Shown: positions 28,343 to 32,500 of the stretch, one piece after another | How the letters are laid out: each line of letters opens with the position of its first letter | How positions within the stretch are numbered: the stretch's first letter is position 1 | From: Chara braunii | Lineage: Eukaryota > Streptophyta > Charophyceae > Charales > Characeae | DNA length: 32,500 bases | NCBI GenBank assembly: GCA_003427395.1 | Contig: BFEA01001346.1 | Coordinates: 6,256-38,755 of the forward strand | Direction of reading: 5' to 3' | Program-made: the position numbers and the translations under genes | Notes under the pieces: model-generated | The model's input: the letters and a program-made list of their open reading frames with translations, nothing else | Databases searched by the model: none | Told to the model about the DNA's origin: nothing

Positions 28343-28829
28343 CTACCTCATGCTTATTCGTCTTCCCGATAGACCCCCGTTCCCCGATGGTTGGTGTCCT
28401 TTCCCCCATCACCTCTTCTACCATGTCTACGCTACCCGCCTTCTAGTCTCTGTTTATCCGCATGCCACCACCCGCTCTGTGGTTGATTCCTTTCTCCTTC
28501 ATATGCTTCTGTTTAGCGCAGACTGGCGGGAATATAACCACGTAGAAATATACTGTATTATATCTGGGACTATTCCTGCCTGCGAAAACTACGAAGATTT
28601 TTGCGCCGCCCTCCGATGGACCCTCTCTACCATCTACCCCGACTACATCGCCGCCTTTCGCCATCTTCATAAGGTCCCTCGCTTCCCCCGCATCCATCGC
28701 TCCTTCCACTACGCTACCCTTCCTGATTTCGCCTCTCCCACCATCAATCGATTCATGCCCCCTCTCCCCCTGAACCATCCGCCACCTCCACCTTCGATGA
28801 TTCGACTGCCATTCCCCGAGAAAGTCTAG
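28194..28829 (+). CDS. Accessory ORF-C, unknown function, overlaps ORF-B
   Basis: This uninterrupted 211-codon frame from ATG 28,194 (ACGATGG, good context) ends at TAG 28,827-28,829. Its first 149 bp lie in a different frame over the end of ORF-B. After an acidic, Pro-rich N-terminus, residues about 45-180 have a balanced, globular-like composition rich in Tyr, Phe, His, Trp and Cys. Examples are DYLMLIRLPDRPPFPDGW, FYHVYATRLLVSVYPHA and YEDFCAALRWTLSTIYPDY. A Pro-rich tail follows. It is the longest intact frame with protein-like composition in the internal region. No domain is recognised. Its intactness next to a ruined pol is what makes it notable. Confidence 0.5.
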   Translation: MEPQERDRGAEEEEVNRQLPPAPRPGPPFVYIKISTFGLRPRSFSRRPCDYLMLIRLPDRPPFPDGWCPFPHHLFYHVYATRLLVSVYPHATTRSVVDSFLLHMLLFSADWREYNHVEIYCIISGTIPACENYEDFCAALRWTLSTIYPDYIAAFRHLHKVPRFPRIHRSFHYATLPDFASPTINRFMPPLPLNHPPPPPSMIRLPFPEKV

Positions 28830-29102
28830 GGTCTAGGGTCTACGCTCCTGTTTGCATTGATGCATGACTAATGGACACATGTCATAATGTCGACACGTGT
28901 AATCCCCTCCTTGGAATGTCGAAAGCCCACCCTGAGGAATTGGTAGAAGAGCAGTGTTGCCACGTTGGATGACGTCCACCCTCAATTGAACGGTACGTGG
29001 CATAGAGAGAGATGCCCCGCGTGTCAATCTATTAGAGAAATCGACACGTGTCAACAACCAAGCAGGAGCTTGCTAATATTGGAACCCCCTGGGCGTCACA
29101 TA
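28830..29102 (+). other. 3' untranslated internal region before 3' LTR
   Basis: There is no ORF. It starts with (GTCTAGG)n, about 2.7 units, at 28,824-28,843. Two CGACACGTGT G-box-like words lie at 28,891 and 29,042. The stretch expected to be a polypurine tract just before the LTR is instead GGAACCCCCTGGGCGTCACATA, so no PPT is evident. CGTCACATATGTGACG at 29,094-29,109 is a perfect 16-bp palindrome across the LTR border. Confidence 0.6.
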
Positions 29103-31591
29103 TGTGACGAACCACTTTCTGTAACGCGCAACTTTCTGCGCGGTTGCAATGAGGGGTCCTAAGTTGGGAAGGTTGGACCAATTACGGGAGATGGGGATCG
29201 GTGGGAAATTGCATCAGTGTCCTTGCTTTTTCGTCTTTTTCGTCGCTTCTTTTCGAACGGCTGGGTTCAGAGCTGGGTGTGTCCTGGGATGGCCGGTTGA
29301 TTGATTGGTCGGCTGGATGGCTGGCGCGCCACTGCTCGCGCGATTAATAAATGTTGACGTCGTTTCTTTTGTCTCGGTTCCAAACTTTTGGGCGCGGACA
29401 TCGCGCGGGAATTTGCTTCGCACTTTTTGAATTTTTCTTTTGAGTCTTTTTCGACTTTTGTCGAGCCCCGATGACTCTCGGAATTTCGGACTTTGCCTCT
29501 GGAATTTTTGCTTTTGCTTCTTCACATTAGATAGGAATTTAGGAATTTAGGAATTAGGAATTTTCTTGCCGCGCGACGCCTTTTGTCTACGCGCTTCTTC
29601 ATGCGGCTGCAACGGAACTCTGATTAGTACGCGCCTTTAATCGTGTGCGTAACTGTAATTTTGGGCGGGCGCCATTGTAACTGTATCTTTCTTCTTGCGC
29701 TTTGTCTTTCTCGCCCTCCTTCTCTTTCTTTTGCTGCGCTGTTGGTAGCCGCGGTCTGCATGATCGGATCGATGCGTGGAGAGCGGCTACGACCCCCACG
29801 CCGCGATCAGACCATGCTGACGTAGGCAAATTCCTCCTCCTTCCCTTCTTCTAAGTCCTTGTAATTCCGTGTTCTTCGCGCATGCATGCATGCTATAAAT
29901 TCCGGCTGCGCGATTAGTTAACTCTCTTAACCAGCTGTTGGAAGCTCGGGGTTGCGCGATCAGGAAGGGTCGGCACACGAGCGAAGTAAGAGGTGAGTAG
30001 AGTAAGAGTCGGGTGACCCGAGGAGCTGGTGCCAAACGCACGGGGTTGACGCGGGCCACGAGGGACTGTGGGCGTGGACGGACCTGACGGGTGCGGGAGG
30101 ACTAAGCGGGGTGACGGCTTCGTGGGTTGGTGCGCGACGACGGACTGTCCGCATCAGAGAAGATGAGAGAGAGGAAGAGAGAGTTGAGGTTGATGGATAC
30201 GGAGTTGCTGCTTCTTTTGTCTCTTCTTCCCCTTGTCTCGTGTATATAAGTTTTGAATACGGCTTCGGGCGATCCGCCCGTTTTTGTTCTCCCTTTTGTT
30301 TTTTTCGGAACCCGGACTTGGATTTTTGTGCTCACACTTGTCTTTGCGATTCCCATGGATGCCGTGTTTCGATTCTTTTTTATCTCTGTCCTTGCCTTTG
30401 AGGTATCGTGTGTATGATTACTGAGGATACAAATGTACGGAGGCTATGTTTGCTTGTTGACCTTTTGCGGGAAATCTCTTGTCTTTTCTTTTATCCGTCG
30501 TGTTTGATGCACCCGTGCATAGACTAGGAATTTTGTACAATTGTTGATTCTGTCCGTATGTTTGCTTGTCTTCAGATCCAGCTGTTTTGTGATCATTGCG
30601 TCTTGCATAACTCAGAACATCACGGAGTGATTAGGCGGTCGGATGCCGGGCTCGGTGAAACGCCGCGCGAGGACACGTGTAAAACGTGATCGGAGTTGCG
30701 CACTTACACGTATCCCCGGGCGTCGACTCATCGGGGCCATCAATCTGTCCGATTGGAAGTGGTCATCTCGGAATCCGCAACGGCCCAATCGTCCCGCACG
30801 AGCACGCGTAAGTCCGACGCCATTCGTGCGGCCTGCACACGCTCGCACGCGACGACCGCGATCGCCGCGGACCCGTCCTTAGGCAACTCATAATACCGCA
30901 ATGACATGATGACGCGATCCTGGAATTCCGACTCATCCTACGACCCGGATTATTTCACCCCTTGGATAAAAGAAATCCTAAAGCAACGATACCCCTGCCA
31001 CACTGAGAATCGACTATGTCCTCGGGAATTTCACTGCGCCACCTCTAGCGACCCCCGGTGCTCTGATTTCCCTTCTCCCGACCATACCTACTACTTCATC
31101 CACCCGGGATTTGTCGTCATCACCACTAGTTTCCGTCCCTTCCGCCTTCTATTTCCGTACCATCAACTCAGTGTCGTTCCGTGGCCGGCCATAGCCCCTT
31201 ACTGGCCCAGCACACCCTGCGAAAACTGCCGACGACGCGGCGATCAGAGAACCCCGGAGTTCCGAAGGCCTAACCCGCACGCGCGACGATCAGCGCCACG
31301 TGGCAACTGCCGACAGACGGACTCCTCGGAACCCCACCTACCCCGAAGGGGCCAGCCCATGAACCGCCGTCCCCGAAACCAATGGCTCGCTCGGTCTTGA
31401 GCGAACCGTGCATGCCATCCGCCTTGTACCCGAAAACGCCCTCTTCGCCAAATTGCACTCGTGCCCCCGAAAGACCCTGTCACAGGAGATCTCAGTTCTG
31501 ACCTGGGACTCCACTTTCCCAAAAATCCTTGGCACACCCCTTTTCGCACTTCCAGGCCACTCCGATCAGGAAGTCGCGCTGGGCGTGAGGT
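29103..31591 (+). repeat. 3' LTR
   Basis: It matches 18,162-20,658 throughout. It begins TGTGACGAACC and ends GGCGTGAGGT at 31,591. A TATA box lies at 30,240-30,250. The sequence TGGGCGTCACA occurs both just before it (29,090-29,100) and just after it (31,592-31,602). Confidence 0.95.
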
Positions 31592-31602
31592 TGGGCGTCA
31601 CA

Positions 31603-32252
31603 CCGCCAGCTGAACGTCGTTGTCCTTGTCGCTGCCGTCATTTGAAATTTGAATTTCGGACGTCGAGGCCCCCTGCTTGTATTTATCCCATGGATCGCCC
31701 CATGCCCTTTCCCGCCAAACAACGCTGGACCACGCCGCCTCCACAAGGACAAGAAATGATGAACCACGGACAACCGACCCCGCGGCCACAAATTTTTGTA
31801 TGAAAACGGCCCCGCCCATGCCACAAGGAAACTTCCTCGGGGGACGTCCCCAAGGATGCGTGGAACGATGCCGCAAATTTCCCTGTGGCTCAAGGAACTC
31901 ATAAGGAGCGTCTAACGAGGCCCTTAGACTCACTGCGGAAAGTTATAATGACACGATGGTCTATAGCCTTTAGAAGCCTTTAGATCCAAAAAACTATAGA
32001 TCATAGCGCAGCATTTCACTTTTCTCCCTTAGTACACTTTCTTCTCTTTTCTTCTTTGTTCTTTCTTTTTCTTTTGATAGTGACCCACTGACCGTGGCAA
32101 AAATATTTGACCCATAACGCGACTGGAAGGTACTCTGTGCACAGCAGAAAAGACCGCGCCGACTATGCCATCTTTGCATCCCTAGGCGAGCCCAGCGGTT
32201 ACCACAAGCGCTCAGGTGGAACTCATGGCCACACTCGAGCATATATGTAGGA
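31603..32252. other. Flank right of the element; no supported gene
   Basis: The segment is GC-rich to about 31,930. It then has a C/T-rich segment (32,020-32,070) and mixed sequence. Open frames exist on both strands with no recognisable domain. It could include the end of another LTR, given the PBS-like word at 32,253. Confidence 0.4.
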
Positions 32253-32263
32253 TGGTATCAGAG
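32253..32263 (+). other. PBS-like site of a possible second LTR element
   Basis: TGGTATCAGAG is the exact plant-type tRNA-iMet primer site. No LTR partner is inside the window, and the preceding bases (ATGTAGGA) do not end in CA, so this could be chance. Two ambiguous bases lie at about 32,420-32,421, and no gag-like frame is visible in the remaining 240 bp. Confidence 0.35.
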
Positions 32264-32500
32264 AGAGTAGCAGGATACTCCAGAGCATACCACAAGAATG
32301 GAAGGACATCCTGACAACTACACAACCGTATGGTGGGCAGCTAGGCGAGGGACTGTGGGGACTAGGGCCGAACACAAACATGGAAGATCCTCTGGAAGAT
32401 TGTCTGACAGATCGAGGAANNTGTGGTATTCCTTCAAAACGTTCTACAGTGTGTGTTCAGTCACAGTGGCACTCTTTTGGATGCACCTGACCGCACCTCA

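Larger units (their letters stand above)
18162..31591 (+). mobile_element. Ty3/gypsy-like LTR retrotransposon, near full length, decayed
   Basis: The order is LTR (2,497 bp), PBS, gag, zinc knuckle, protease, RT, RNase H, PHD-like finger, integrase, accessory ORFs A-C, LTR (2,489 bp). RT and RNase H precede integrase, which is the Ty3/gypsy order. The LTRs agree in the stretches I compared at roughly 91-98%, so the insertion is not recent. Gag-pol carries at least five frameshifts and ten in-frame stops, so it cannot move by itself. No chromodomain is recognised after integrase. A candidate 6-bp target duplication, CACCGC, lies at 18,156-18,161 and 31,601-31,606, the second 9 bp beyond the LTR homology. 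Confidence 0.93.

Noticed and set aside
27777-28424. 215-codon minus-strand open frame opposite ORF-B/C
   Set aside because: It mirrors the Glu/Asp and Arg/Ser tracts of ORF-B as Phe/Leu/Ser runs, and is on the antisense strand of an element transcribed from the plus strand.
20752-28829. Reassigned TGA codon as explanation for many in-frame TGAs
   Set aside because: Frameshifts and TAA/TAG stops are also present, and CGA to TGA deamination explains the excess. The protease Gly to Arg change also shows decay.
28824-28843. Telomere-like TAGGGTC repeats
   Set aside because: Fewer than three units and the unit is not a standard telomere repeat.

Overview
This is a eukaryotic, gene-poor, repeat-dominated window. 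I see no convincing host protein-coding gene. Almost everything that can be identified is mobile-element sequence, RNA-gene debris or simple repeats. A broken 18S rRNA 3' end and LTR retrotransposons with an initiator-tRNA-Met type primer site confirm a eukaryote. The plant-type PBS and the type III hammerhead ribozyme would fit the green lineage (plant or streptophyte alga), but the species cannot be named from this sequence.

Left part (1-10.6 kb). The window opens with a complete type III hammerhead ribozyme (1-58). It is the head of a short unit of about 120 bp that ends in (TA)n. A second, inverted copy (8171-8291) starts exactly at the predicted self-cleavage nucleotide and has a mutated core. 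Around it lie GTTCG-rich foldback repeats (7690-8545). Also here are a tandem duplication of about 245 bp, a decayed antisense Ty3/gypsy integrase (1340-2105), a cluster of hairpins (3300-3745), the 18S rRNA remnant (5333-5512, minus strand), two MITE-like elements (5675-5849 and 8595-9040), a diverged array with a period of about 120 bp (9395-9975), a tRNA-derived SINE-like head (about 10,580-10,645) and many microsatellites.

Middle (10.6-18.2 kb). After about 3 kb with little recognisable content, there is an old antisense 5' LTR plus primer-binding site (13,718-17,916). It is split at one point by a 1.7-kb insertion with TTCAACG-rich inverted ends. With the insertion removed this LTR is about 2.5 kb, the same length as the LTRs of the next element.

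Right part (18,162-31,591). This is a nearly complete, decayed Ty3/gypsy-like element of 13.4 kb with very long LTRs (2,497 and 2,489 bp). The order is 5' LTR, PBS, gag with zinc knuckle, aspartic protease, reverse transcriptase, RNase H, a C4HC3 PHD-finger-like module, integrase (HHCC, DDE, C-terminal domain), and then about 2.1 kb of extra sense-strand ORFs (A, B, C) before the 3' LTR. Gag-pol is broken by frameshifts and in-frame stops, eight of the twelve counted being TGA. The accessory ORFs are much more intact. The pol/ORF-A and ORF-A/ORF-B junctions are both ATGA stop-start overlaps, and ORF-C overlaps ORF-B in another frame.

The most noteworthy items are (i) the hammerhead mini-element whose second copy begins at the ribozyme cleavage site, and (ii) the long-LTR Ty3/gypsy family with a PHD-like finger inside pol and an overlapping accessory ORF cassette downstream of integrase.
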